Notes under the pieces: generated by a model
The model's input: the letters and a program-made list of their open reading frames with translations, nothing else
What the model was told of the DNA's origin: nothing
The model's database searches: none
Source: CAWHJN01 sp963829705
Lineage (GTDB): Bacteria; Bacteroidota; Rhodothermia; Rhodothermales; BA12
Reading direction: 5' to 3'
Length of the DNA: 64,000 nucleotides
Assembly: GCA_963829705.1 (NCBI GenBank)
Contig: CAWHJN010000001.1
Coordinates: forward strand, 1 to 64,000
Position numbers and translations under genes: made by a program
Shown: piece by piece, positions 51,867-61,474 of the stretch
How positions within the stretch are numbered: position 1 is the stretch's first letter
Layout: every line of letters starts with the position of its first letter

Positions 51867-53630
51867 ATGCGCTCCATCGCTCGTCTGTGTTGCCTCTCGC
51901 TGCTGCTGCTCTCGTTCACGCCCTTCGCGCCGTCCTCCCCCGATCCCGTGCGCGGGCGCAACGGCATGGTCGTCTCTGCCCACGGCGAGGCCACGGCGGC
52001 CGGGCTCGAAGTGCTCAAGGCGGGTGGTAATGCCGTCGACGCCGCGGTGGCGACGGGCTTCGCCCTCGCTGTCACGTACCCCGTGGCGGGCAACATCGGC
52101 GGCGGCGGCTTTATGGTCATCCGCCAGCCCGACGGCACCGCGACGACCTTCGACTACCGTGAGAAAGCACCGGGTGGCGCCTCGCGCGACATGTTTCTGG
52201 ACGAAAACGGCGACTTCGTGCCGGACCGCTCGCAGCGGGGTTACCTCGCCTCCGGCGTGCCCGGCTCCGTCGCGGGGATGCTCCAGGCGCACGCGAAGTA
52301 CGGCTCCTTGCCGCTCGCCCAGGTCCTCGCCCCGGCCATCCGCCTGGCCGACGAAGGCTTCGTGCTCGGCTACCGGCAGGCGCAGCGCTTCAACGGCTAC
52401 CGCGGCGCGTTCGCGCCTTTCCCCTCGACGCTCAAATACTTCGCCCCCGCCGACACGTCGCTGCGCTGGCAAGAAGGCCAGCGTTTCGTCCAGAAAGACC
52501 TCGCCAAGGTGCTGCGCCGCATCGTGGACAAAGGCCGCGACGGGTTTTACAAGGGCGAGACGGCTACCCTCATCGCCGCCGAGATGCAGCGCGGCGGCGG
52601 GCTCATCACGCTCGAAGACCTCGCCGCGTACGAGGCCGTCGAGCGCGCGCCCATCATCGGTTCGTACCGGGGCCGCCGCGTGATCACGATGGGGCCGCCG
52701 TCGTCGGGAGGCGTGGCGCTGCTCCAGATGCTGAACGCCGTCGAGCCCTACGACATCCGGGCAATGGGGTGGAACGGCAGCGAAACCGTCCACCTCATGG
52801 GCGAGGCCATGCGCCGCGCCTACGCCGACCGTGCCGAATTCCTCGGCGACCCCGACTATTTCCCCGTTCCCGTCACCGCGCTCGTCTCGAAAGCGTACAC
52901 AGACGAGCGGATGCACGATTTCAATCCGTACCGGGCCGACACCAGCGCCCGCCTCGACCACGGCGACCCGTACGCGGGCGAATCCACCGAGACGACGCAT
53001 TACTCCGTCGTGGATAAAGACGGCCAGGCCGTCAGCGTGACGACGACCATCAACGGCGGCTTCGGCTCGATGGTAGTGGTGGACGGCGCGGGCTTTTTCC
53101 TCAACAACGAGATGGACGACTTCTCGGCCAAGCCCGGCGTGCCCAACATGTTCGGGCTCGTCGGCAACGAGGCCAACAGCATCGCGCCCGGCAAGCGGAT
53201 GCTCTCGTCGATGACGCCCACCATCGTCGACGACCCCGAGGGGCGGCTGTTCATGGTCATCGGCACGCCCGGCGGCTCGACCATCATCACGACGGTGTTC
53301 CAGAACATCCTCAACGTCGTCGATCACGGCATGGACATTCAGCAGGCCGTGGACGCGCCGCGTATCCACCACCAGTGGCTGCCCGACGTGCTCAGCGCCG
53401 AACCTTTCGCCCTCGGCCCGGACGCCATCCACAACCTGCGGTTGCGCGGCTGGAACGTGCCCACGCCGCGCGGCACCTGGGGCCAGGCCGACGGCATCGT
53501 CGTCGTCTACGACCGCGACAGGGGCCAGATCGACCCGTCGGGGCTGGACAAACTGGAGGGCGACGCCGTCACGCGCCTCTACCTCGGCGGCGCCGACACA
53601 CGGGGCGAGAACGTGGCGATGGGGTACTGA
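51867..53630 (+). CDS. ggt: Gamma-glutamyltransferase
   Basis: 587 residues; signal peptide then 'RNGMVVSAHGEATAAGLEVLKAGGNAVDAAVATGFAL', the start of the large subunit. The autoprocessing/nucleophile Thr is in 'ESTETTHYSVVDKDGQAVSVTTTING', followed by 'GSMVVVDGAGFFLNNEMDDFS' and 'MLSSMTPTIV', all standard in GGT. The precursor should cleave itself before that Thr into two chains. In the periplasm it hydrolyses glutathione and gamma-glutamyl compounds. Confidence 0.95.
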   Translation: MRSIARLCCLSLLLLSFTPFAPSSPDPVRGRNGMVVSAHGEATAAGLEVLKAGGNAVDAAVATGFALAVTYPVAGNIGGGGFMVIRQPDGTATTFDYREKAPGGASRDMFLDENGDFVPDRSQRGYLASGVPGSVAGMLQAHAKYGSLPLAQVLAPAIRLADEGFVLGYRQAQRFNGYRGAFAPFPSTLKYFAPADTSLRWQEGQRFVQKDLAKVLRRIVDKGRDGFYKGETATLIAAEMQRGGGLITLEDLAAYEAVERAPIIGSYRGRRVITMGPPSSGGVALLQMLNAVEPYDIRAMGWNGSETVHLMGEAMRRAYADRAEFLGDPDYFPVPVTALVSKAYTDERMHDFNPYRADTSARLDHGDPYAGESTETTHYSVVDKDGQAVSVTTTINGGFGSMVVVDGAGFFLNNEMDDFSAKPGVPNMFGLVGNEANSIAPGKRMLSSMTPTIVDDPEGRLFMVIGTPGGSTIITTVFQNILNVVDHGMDIQQAVDAPRIHHQWLPDVLSAEPFALGPDAIHNLRLRGWNVPTPRGTWGQADGIVVVYDRDRGQIDPSGLDKLEGDAVTRLYLGGADTRGENVAMGY

Positions 53631-53640
53631 GACAAATGGA

Positions 53641-53666
53641 CCTGACGGGTTTCGAAAGCCGTCAGG
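53641..53666. terminator. Hairpin between ggt and purF (convergent)
   Basis: CCTGACGG pairs with CCGTCAGG around a 10-base loop. It lies between two convergent genes and may end both transcripts, although T runs are short. Confidence 0.6.
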
Positions 53667-53681
53667 TCTGTGCAGCGAACA

Positions 53682-55181
53682 TCACCCCCACTCGTTTTCC
53701 TCTTTCTGCATCCCCAGCACCACGGGCACGGGGTATTCGCCCGAGAAGCAGGCGTTGCACATCGTGCCCTCGCAGGCGCTGTTGGCCTTGCTGACGGCGT
53801 CCATCATGCCGTCGATGGAGAGGTAGGCGAGCGAGTCCACGCCCAGCCAGGCGGCCATCTCGTCGAGGGATTCGAACTGGTTGACGAGCAGTTCTTCCTT
53901 GCTCGGGAAGTCCATCCCGTAGAAACAGGGCGACATCACGGGCGGCGAGGCGACGCGGAAATGCACCTCGCTGGCTCCAGCTTCGCGCACCATCTTGACG
54001 AGCTGGCGCGCCGTGGTGCCGCGCACGACGGAATCGTCCACCATCACGACGATGCGGTCTTTGATGACCCCCTCGACGGTGTTGAACTTGGTGCGGACCT
54101 TCAACTCGCGCTTGTCCTGACCGGGCGAGATAAAGGTGCGTCCGACGTAGTGGTTGCGGATCAGCCCGATCTCGAACTTGCACGGAAACCCGATCTTGTT
54201 GCACTCCGACACGTAGCCGAGCGTGGCCGTGTTGGACGAGTCGGGCACGGCGATGACGATGGGCGGCTTCTGGTTTTTCTTGACCTTGGGCACGGGCGCG
54301 TCGTGCGCGAGCGCCTTGCCGATCTTGCGGCGCACCTTGTCCACCATCTCGCCGAAGACTTTGGAGTCGGGCCGGGAGAAGTAGACGTACTCGAACACGC
54401 ACTGGCTCGTGCCGAAGCGACGGGCGAGCGTGAACGACTCGAAATCGCCGCTCGCCACGCCGTCGCGGTCGATGACGAGCACTTCGCCCGGTGCCACGTC
54501 GCGCAGGTATTCCGCGCCGATGAGGTCGAAGGCGCACGTTTCCGAGGCGATGCAGTAGGCGAACGTGCCGTCGCGGTTGGGGCGGCGGCCCAGCGCGAGC
54601 GGGCGGAAGCCGTTGGGGTCGCGCACGGCGATGAGCGCGTCGTCGGTGAGGATGACGAGGCAGAAGGCCCCTTCGACCTGCGAGAGCGCGTCGAGCACCT
54701 GGTCGATGCGCTTGTCGCGGCGGCTCTGCGCGATGAGGTGGAGGATGAGTTCGGAGTCGCTCGTCGTCTGGAACAGCGTGCCGCGCTCCTGGAACGCCCG
54801 CCTGAGTTCGCGCGCGTTCGAGATGTTGCCGTTGTGCGCGAGTGCAACGTTGCCCGTACGGTCGTGGACGACGAACGGCTGGATGTTGGCGCTGTTGTCC
54901 GACGAACCCGTTGTGGAGTACCGGTTGTGGCCGATGCCGCTGTCGCCGAGGAGTTTCTCGGTAAAGAGCGACTGGTCGCGGAAGACGTCGAGCACGAGGC
55001 CGTCGCCTTTGTGGAGCGGCATCACGGCCCGGCCTTTGGCCTCGTCGAACGTCGCCGTCACGATGCCCGCCGACTCCTGCCCTCGGTGCTGGAGCGCGTG
55101 CAGGCCATAGTAGGTCGTCTGCGCGGCATCGGGGGCGTTGTAGATGCCGAAGATGCCGCAATACTCCCGAATCTGACGCAT
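53682..55181 (-). CDS. purF: Amidophosphoribosyltransferase
   Basis: 499 residues. The N-terminal nucleophile Cys is in 'MRQIREYCGIFGIYNAPDAAQTTYYGLHALQHRGQESAG', so a seven-residue propeptide is removed. The PRPP-binding loop is 'IVVMVDDSVVRGTTARQLVKMVREAG'. Cys residues in the second half ('GTMCNACFSGEYP') mark the iron-sulfur type. It commits PRPP to purine synthesis. It stands apart from other pur genes here. Confidence 0.96.
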   Translation of the reverse strand: MRQIREYCGIFGIYNAPDAAQTTYYGLHALQHRGQESAGIVTATFDEAKGRAVMPLHKGDGLVLDVFRDQSLFTEKLLGDSGIGHNRYSTTGSSDNSANIQPFVVHDRTGNVALAHNGNISNARELRRAFQERGTLFQTTSDSELILHLIAQSRRDKRIDQVLDALSQVEGAFCLVILTDDALIAVRDPNGFRPLALGRRPNRDGTFAYCIASETCAFDLIGAEYLRDVAPGEVLVIDRDGVASGDFESFTLARRFGTSQCVFEYVYFSRPDSKVFGEMVDKVRRKIGKALAHDAPVPKVKKNQKPPIVIAVPDSSNTATLGYVSECNKIGFPCKFEIGLIRNHYVGRTFISPGQDKRELKVRTKFNTVEGVIKDRIVVMVDDSVVRGTTARQLVKMVREAGASEVHFRVASPPVMSPCFYGMDFPSKEELLVNQFESLDEMAAWLGVDSLAYLSIDGMMDAVSKANSACEGTMCNACFSGEYPVPVVLGMQKEENEWG

Positions 55182-55193
55182 GAAAAAGCCGTG

Positions 55194-55640
55194 TTAGAGC
55201 GCGATGAGAAGAGAAGCGCAGGCGATTCCCGCGGCGTCCCAGACGAGGTCCTTGTAGCTGAAGCCGGTTCCGCCGGGGCGGCTGTCGCGCAGCTCTTTGG
55301 CGAGCCCGATGCCCGCGCTGATGCCGATGGAGGCGGGCAGCGCGTTCGTTTCCGAGACGTCGGCTTTGTTCACCAGCGTGTACTGGCTACCGACGGTGAA
55401 AAGAAAGCTGAACGTGACGTGCTGCACCTTGTCGAAGCCGAACCAGGAATCTCGTCGAGGCAACGGCGTGGCGCGAGCGGGTGTTCTGTGAAAAGCCGCC
55501 GCGCCCGGCACGAGGTCGGGCACCTCGGCCAGTGCCTGCACGCGCTGCGCGGGCGACTGGGCACGCGCAAGGCCCGCGTGCAGCGCAAAGGCGAGCGCGA
55601 GCAGGAAAAGGCTACGCCTCAAAAAGCTTCCACAGTGCAT
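55194..55640 (-). CDS. Exported DUF2279-like protein
   Basis: 148 residues; signal peptide 'RRSLFLLALAFALHAGLARAQ'. The body has 'DSWFGFDKVQHVTFSFLFTVGSQYTLV' and 'GISAGIGLAKELRDSRPGGTGFSYKDLVWDAAGI', the pattern of YfiM/DUF2279 proteins ('D..Q H...' and 'G..KE..D'). Its N-terminus overlaps the preceding gene's end by about 28 bases, so they are coupled. Function unknown; membrane location in an outer-membrane context is likely. Confidence 0.7.
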   Translation of the reverse strand: MHCGSFLRRSLFLLALAFALHAGLARAQSPAQRVQALAEVPDLVPGAAAFHRTPARATPLPRRDSWFGFDKVQHVTFSFLFTVGSQYTLVNKADVSETNALPASIGISAGIGLAKELRDSRPGGTGFSYKDLVWDAAGIACASLLIAL

Positions 55641-55998
55641 AGATGGCCCCTCCAAACAGAATGAACCCGGCGATGAGCAGCACGACGATCCCGCTCACGG
55701 GCGGCTTGACGTAGCGCACCGACACGTTCTGCGCGGCGTCGCCCGCGGCGAGGCGCACCACACCTGCCGTGCTGGGCGTCCACGTGTACGTCGCGGCGCC
55801 CTGCGTCAGCACCAGGTCGGTGTGCGAGATGGCAGCGCTGGGGCGGTAGACGACGCGGAGCGTGTCGGGCGTGGGGGTGGGCAGCGTCACCTCGATGGGC
55901 TGGCCGCGCACGACGAGCGCGCCGTCGGGCAGGAACTGCGCGCGGGCCGCCAGCGCCGGCAGCGCCATCAGGCACGCGAGGGCAAAGAGGAAACGCAT
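55612..55998 (-). CDS. Exported protein with C-terminal membrane helix
   Basis: 128 residues. Signal peptide 'FLFALACLMALPALAARAQ', a single beta-sandwich-like domain ('GQPIEVTLPTPTPDTLRVVYRPSA') and a terminal transmembrane helix 'GIVVLLIAGFILFGGAIYALWKL'. No family recognised. It lies between the symporter gene upstream (three bases apart) and the DUF2279-like gene it overlaps, so all three are probably one operon. Confidence 0.65.
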   Translation of the reverse strand: MRFLFALACLMALPALAARAQFLPDGALVVRGQPIEVTLPTPTPDTLRVVYRPSAAISHTDLVLTQGAATYTWTPSTAGVVRLAAGDAAQNVSVRYVKPPVSGIVVLLIAGFILFGGAIYALWKLFEA

Positions 55999-56000
55999 GG

Positions 56001-57596
56001 TCAGGCAGGGGTGTCGGTGGAGCGGTGGCGGAAGGGCAGCGAATCGAGTTCCACGGAGGGGTAATCGCGCTTAAACGTCAGGTAGGCGGCAAAGCCCAGG
56101 GTACCCGCGAGCCACACGAACGGAATGACGTACGGAATCCAGTTGTAGCCGCCGAGATCGACGCCCGACCCGTAGAGTGGCGAGGTGAATTCGTCCACCA
56201 GGCTCCACACCAGCACGGTGGCAAGCAGGCCCGGCGCGACGAACTTGATGAGCCCGTTGAACCATGGGCCGAGGTGAAACTTCGAGTGCTCGTTGACGGC
56301 GCGGCGGAGCTTGTCGGCCCCCAGCACCCATCCCACCATGATGCATTCGAGCAGCCCGACGGTGAGCAGGCTGTACTTGAACGCCCAGTGGTCCATGACG
56401 TCGAGCAAACTGAGGCCGAGCGTGCCGTTGCCGTTGAGGCCCGGGTCGATGATGGTGGGGAGCGTGTAGCCGATCGAACCGATGACGCCGGGCACGAGGA
56501 TCAGCGCCAGCGCCTTGCCGCGCGAGATGTTCAGCTTGTCGATGAGCGCCGAGGCGGGGCTTTCGATGAGCGAGATCGACGAGGTCAGGCCCGCGATGAC
56601 GATGAGGAAGAAGAAAAAGAAACCGAACACCTTCACGCCCCACGGAAACTCCGCCAGTCCCTCGGGGATGACGAAGAACGACAGCGACAGCGTGGTGCCC
56701 GCCGGGTTGAGTGAGAACGCGAACAGGAGCGCGAAGATGGCGATGCCCGCCAGGTACTCAAAGCCGCAGTTCATGAAGGACACCAGCAGCGAGTTGTTGA
56801 CCTGGTCGGCGTCTTTGGGCAGGTACGAGGCGTAGGCCGTCATCGTGCCGAGGCCGAGCGAGAGGGAGAAGAACATCTGCGCGAACGCGCCCGTCCACAC
56901 CTGCGGGTCGGCGATGGCCTCGAAGTCGGGCGTGAAGAGGTAGAGCACGCCGTCGGTGCCACCGGGCAGCGTAAGCCCGCGCACGATGAGCACAATCATG
57001 AACACCCACATCAGCGGCACGAACACGCGCACCGCCGCCTCGATGGTTTTGGTGCCCTTGTTGAGAATGAGGATGTTGAGCGCCCAGATGACGACCACGC
57101 ACAGCATGGGCCACCACGTGGTGATGAGGTTGAAGAAGTAGATCATCGCGCTCGGGTCGTCGGGCGCGGTGGGCGTCATAAAGGGCGTGAAGGGTGCCGC
57201 CGCGCTACCCTCGAAGAGGCTGCCCAGCGCGCCGAACATCATGCCCAGCGCCCAGCCGAGGATGGCGATGTAGTACATCGTGATAAAGCCCGCCGCGGCG
57301 ATGCTCCACCAGCCCACGAACTCGGCCCTGCGCCCGCCGATGCGGTAGAGCGCCTCGGGAAACGAGCGCCGCGTCATCGTGCCCAGCCCGAACTCCATGA
57401 TCATCACGGGGATGCCGAGGGCGAAGAGGGCGAAAAAGTAGGGCAGGTAAAATGCGCCGCCACCGAACTGGTAGGCGTTCGAGGCGAAGAACACGATGTT
57501 GCCCAGCCCGATGGCGGAGCCTGACGCGGCAAGGATGAACCCGAGCTTCGAGTTCCACGCGCCGCGCTCGGAGGCGGGAGAGACGTCTGAGGCCAA
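56001..57596 (-). CDS. Sodium-dependent transporter, neurotransmitter:sodium symporter family
   Basis: 531 residues, twelve hydrophobic segments. The first helix 'LGFILAASGSAIGLGNIVFFASNAYQFGGGAFYLPYFFALFALGIPVMIMEF' has the unwound Gly-rich segment with the sodium and substrate sites of LeuT-like NSS proteins, although the usual Arg/Trp after 'GNI' is changed. Related bacterial proteins take up amino acids. Substrate not predictable. Confidence 0.88.
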   Translation of the reverse strand: MASDVSPASERGAWNSKLGFILAASGSAIGLGNIVFFASNAYQFGGGAFYLPYFFALFALGIPVMIMEFGLGTMTRRSFPEALYRIGGRRAEFVGWWSIAAAGFITMYYIAILGWALGMMFGALGSLFEGSAAAPFTPFMTPTAPDDPSAMIYFFNLITTWWPMLCVVVIWALNILILNKGTKTIEAAVRVFVPLMWVFMIVLIVRGLTLPGGTDGVLYLFTPDFEAIADPQVWTGAFAQMFFSLSLGLGTMTAYASYLPKDADQVNNSLLVSFMNCGFEYLAGIAIFALLFAFSLNPAGTTLSLSFFVIPEGLAEFPWGVKVFGFFFFFLIVIAGLTSSISLIESPASALIDKLNISRGKALALILVPGVIGSIGYTLPTIIDPGLNGNGTLGLSLLDVMDHWAFKYSLLTVGLLECIMVGWVLGADKLRRAVNEHSKFHLGPWFNGLIKFVAPGLLATVLVWSLVDEFTSPLYGSGVDLGGYNWIPYVIPFVWLAGTLGFAAYLTFKRDYPSVELDSLPFRHRSTDTPA

Positions 57597-57822
57597 AGCA
57601 GTAAAAGGTGGCGGGTGATAGGAGAGGTGAAGGGCAAGTTAAGGCATCGCGTCCACTCCACCGGGGCGGGCGTAAACACTCTGTTGCACGTGCATCGTTC
57701 ACGGTACAACCCGGCGCGTGGCGTGGCGTGCCGAAACACCCCGGCAGGGTTAGACGATGCAAGCGCCGTATTCCACGAGCGGACTACTCTGTGGATTTTC
57801 CTCCCAAACACCACGCTTTCAC

Positions 57823-58635
57823 ATGCGATTCTCCCTACTTCTCCTCCTCGCACTCGTGTGCGTTCTTCCCGCCACCGCGCAGCGCACCATCATCGAAACC
57901 GACCGGCCCGGACAGGTGCCGTCTCCTTACACCGTGCCGCAGGGCGTCCTTCAGGCCGAACTCGGTGCGCTTAACGGTCTGTACACCGAAGACAGCGGCA
58001 ACACCTCGACGGTCTTCAACTTCCCGCTCTCGCTGCGCTTCGGTCTCACCGACGGCATCGAGGCGCGGGTGTCTTCCAATGTCTACCAGTTCAACTCCGT
58101 CGAAAACGCTGCCGGTGTCAAGATGAACAGCGACGGTTTCGCGGACATCGTGGCGGGCATCAAGTACACGATCCCGGCAGGCACGCGCGTCAACGTCGTC
58201 GTCATTCCCGAGGTCATCATCCCCGTGGCTGAGGATCAGGGGCGCGATCCGCGTCTCCACACGAACGAGGTCGGATTCCGGGGCAACTTCGTGGCTCGTT
58301 TCGACCTCGGCGCGAGCCCGCTCGAACTGAGTACGCTCATCGGCACCGACGTGTTGAAGCAGTTCGCGACCACCGGCACGGGCACCAAGTACTACGCCTA
58401 CGCCAACCTCGCCGCGCGCCTTGCGGGCGACCTCAACGAGAAGGCCAAGCTGTTCGGCGAGATCGGCGTGTACCCGCAGATCATCGACTTCAACAACCGC
58501 TACGCCGTCGTGAGCGCGGGCGCGAAAATCCTCGCCGCCGACAACGTCTCGTTCGACGTCTTCGGTGGGCGTGCCTTCGCCAAGTCGGCCCCGTACGACT
58601 GGACGTTCGGTCTCGGCGTCTCGACACGCTTCTGA
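57823..58635 (+). CDS. Outer-membrane protein, transporter-like (Phenol_MetA_deg type)
   Basis: 270 residues. Signal peptide 'LLLLLALVCVLPATAQ', then 'IIETDRPGQVPSPYTVPQGVLQAELGA', the opening of the PF13557-like outer-membrane beta-barrel family, and regular alternating beta strands ending with an aromatic residue ('GLGVSTRF'), the outer-membrane insertion signal. The substrate is unknown. Confidence 0.8.
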   Translation: MRFSLLLLLALVCVLPATAQRTIIETDRPGQVPSPYTVPQGVLQAELGALNGLYTEDSGNTSTVFNFPLSLRFGLTDGIEARVSSNVYQFNSVENAAGVKMNSDGFADIVAGIKYTIPAGTRVNVVVIPEVIIPVAEDQGRDPRLHTNEVGFRGNFVARFDLGASPLELSTLIGTDVLKQFATTGTGTKYYAYANLAARLAGDLNEKAKLFGEIGVYPQIIDFNNRYAVVSAGAKILAADNVSFDVFGGRAFAKSAPYDWTFGLGVSTRF

Positions 58636-58663
58636 TCGGCGTCTTTCCGACGCTGCCGCATCG

Positions 58664-58704
58664 CGCGGGTGCTTTCTTTCGGGAAGGCACCCGCGTTTTA
58701 TTTT
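58664..58704 (+). terminator. Rho-independent terminator
   Basis: CGCGGGTGC (58664-58672) pairs with GCACCCGCG (58687-58695), followed by TTTTATTTT. Confidence 0.9.
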
Positions 58705-58729
58705 GACGATCCCTCTTTCCGTGCTGCCC

Positions 58730-61403
58730 ATGCGACTGCTCGTCTTTCTGCTGCTGTTCGTCCTCGTGCCCTCCGCCTTCGCACAGTCGCCCACGGCGGG
58801 CGAGCGCGTGCAGGGCTACGCCGTCCGCAGCGACTCGACCCTCTTTGTCTTCGACCCCGCGCTGTACGGCGTCGCGCCCGAGCGGGTGGTGGTGACCGGT
58901 GCGTTTCGCGGGTGGAGCCAGGACCTGAACGACCCCGCGTGGCATCTCAGCGCCGCAGGGCGACGGCACGTGGCAACTCGCCATCGAGAATCCCGGCTTC
59001 GCCACCGTCGCCCCGGCGAGCCCGTTCAAGTTTCGCGTCGATGCCGGCGCGTGGCTCGACCCGCCCGCTACAGCGTCCAACGTCGAAGGCGGCAACCTCG
59101 TCTTCCTCCACGGCGTCACGCCCACGCGGCTGCGCGCCGAGCTGCGCGGGCGGCACGGCATCTGGATAGATCTCACCGGCATGCCGCTGCCTCTCGACGC
59201 AGACGCCTACCGGATCGAGCGGTGGGATGGGGTAGCGGTGCCCGTCGCGCAGGTGTTGCCGCAGGCTGAGGCGGCGGCGCTGCTCGTGACGGGCGAGGCG
59301 CTGGATGTAGATCAGGTCTACTACGCCCACGTGCCGAGCCACGGGCTGCATGCCCGCGCCCGCCACGACGGCCTGTGGCGCGACCTCGTCTCGGACAAAA
59401 CGCTGGGCGCGGAAATCTCCGGCGATTCCACCATTTTCCGCCTGTTCTCGCCCCGCGCCAACCGCATCACGCTGTTTCTGTACGACGACCGCAACGCCAC
59501 CCCGGGCGCAGGAGCCGTGGCCACCCATGAACTGCGGCAGGATGCCGAGGGCGTATGGGAAATCGCGCTGCCGGGCAGTTTGCACGGCGCGTGGTACGAC
59601 TTCCGCGTCTACGGCCCCGAAGGCCCTGGCTCGCGGTTTTATGGCACCCACCCCGTCCACGTCACCGACCCGTACGCGCGCGTGAGCGACGACAGCTGGG
59701 GCAAGGCGCGCGTGTGGCATAAAACCACGCCCGCGCCGCCGGTGAAAGGCGGTCGGCCCACGATGGAGAGCGTGGTCGCCTACGAAGTCCACGTGCAGGA
59801 CTTCACCGACGAGTTGCCGGTCTCGGAGGGATTGAAAGGCACCTTCGCGGCGATGGCGATGCCCGGCCTGACCAACAGCCGAGGCGCGAAAATCGGCTTC
59901 GACCACCTCGTGGCGCTGGGCGTCAACGTCGTCCACCTCATGCCCGTGCAGGAGTTTTTGCACTACCCAGATAGCCTGTGGCGGGCGTCGTTCGCCGACG
60001 ATCCGTACATGGTGGAGCAGGGCGTGGCGCGCGAAAACTACCAGTGGGGTTACCGCACGACCCACGCCTTCGCCATCGAGAGCCGCTTCCGCACGCCCGG
60101 CACCGAGCCTGGCGACGAGCGCGCGCAGTTCCGCGACCTCGTCGCCGCCTTCCACGAAAAAGGCATCGCCGTCGTCGTCGACCTCGTGCCCAACCACACC
60201 GGCGAGAACATGGACGGGCGCGACTTCGTGTTCAACTTCAACGCCCTCGGTAAGCTCTATTACTACCGGACGGACGAAAACGGCGACCACATCGGGCCGT
60301 TCGGCAACGAGGTCAAGACCGAGGAGCGCCCGATGGTGCAGCGCTGGCTCATCGACCAGTGCCGCGCGCTCGTCGAGGAGTTTGGCATCGACGGCTTCCG
60401 CATCGACCTCGCCGGGCAGATCGACGAGCAGACGCTGAAGGCCGTGAAGGCCGCTCTGCCGCCGGATCTCATCGTCTATGGCGAGCCGTGGATTCCGCCC
60501 TCCGACGCCGACGTGGCCGCCAACCCCGACTGGGCGTGGTACAAAACCGACGCGCCCATCACGTTTTTCCAGGACGACGCCCGCAACGCCTTCAAGGGGC
60601 CCGTCAGCAATCCCGAAAGCAAGGCCACCGACCGGGGTTTCGCGGGCGGCGACGCTTCGCAGCGCGAAAACGTGATGCGGGCGCTCGCCAACACGTTCGC
60701 CGACGAGCGCGATCCCAACGCGGGCATCGGCTACCTCGACATCCACGACAACTGGGCGCTGGCGGATCAATTCGCCACGACGGATTGGAACGGCCTGCAG
60801 GGTGTGGACGAAGGGCCGTTCAAAATTGCCGCGGGCCTGCTGCTGACCTCCGCCGGGCCAGTCGTGTTGCACGGCGGCACGGAGATCCTGCGCTCGAAAG
60901 GCCTCGCGCCGCTCGAAGAACGGGTGCAGATGCTGGGTGAGCACCCACTCTATTTCCACGGCAAGCGCGACACCTACAACCTCCGCCGCGCGAATTCTTT
61001 CCTCTGGGAGAGCGTCGGCCAGAGGCGTGGGGAAAACGGCAGCCCCGACGATTTCGCCGCAATGTTCGACTACTGGCGCGGCCTGATCGCCTTCCGGCTG
61101 TCGGAGCGCGGCGAGGTGTTCCGGCAGGACGAAAACCTGCCTGCGGATTATTATCGCTTCATCACCCCAGAAAACCCGTACCTGCTGGGGTATTTCGTGG
61201 ATGAAAAAGTGCTCGTGCTCGTCAACACGTCCGACGAGGCCGCGACCTTCGAGAACGTGGCGTTGCCCTCTGGCGCGTGGATGCAGGTGGCCGATGCCGA
61301 GCGCGTCGATGCCGAGGGAGGCGTCGGCCCCGACCTCGCGGGTGGCGACACGCACACGCTCACCATTCCGCCGCAGAGCCTCGCCCTCTGGGCGCTGCGG
61401 TGA
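58730..61403 (+). pseudogene. GH13 alpha-amylase/pullulanase-type enzyme with one frameshift
   Basis: The N-terminal 75 residues (signal peptide 'LLVFLLLFVLVPSAFAQ' and the start of a CBM48-like module, 'VVVTGAFRGWSQDL') are in one frame; the rest, from 'GDGTWQLAIENPGF' on, is in another. The change falls in a GGG run near 58957. The catalytic domain is intact: 'IAVVVDLVPNHTGEN', nucleophile Asp in 'DGFRIDLAGQ', acid/base Glu in 'IVYGEPWIPP', and 'LDIHDNWAL'. The architecture is that of type I pullulanases and related debranching enzymes. One extra base in a homopolymer could be an assembly error, so the gene may be intact in reality. Confidence 0.85.
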
Positions 61404-61474
61404 ATGAAAGGGCGTAGGGGTGTGCCGCTGCTGCTCGTTCCCACGGGTCGAAAGGTCAGCGTGCGGGGCGCGAG

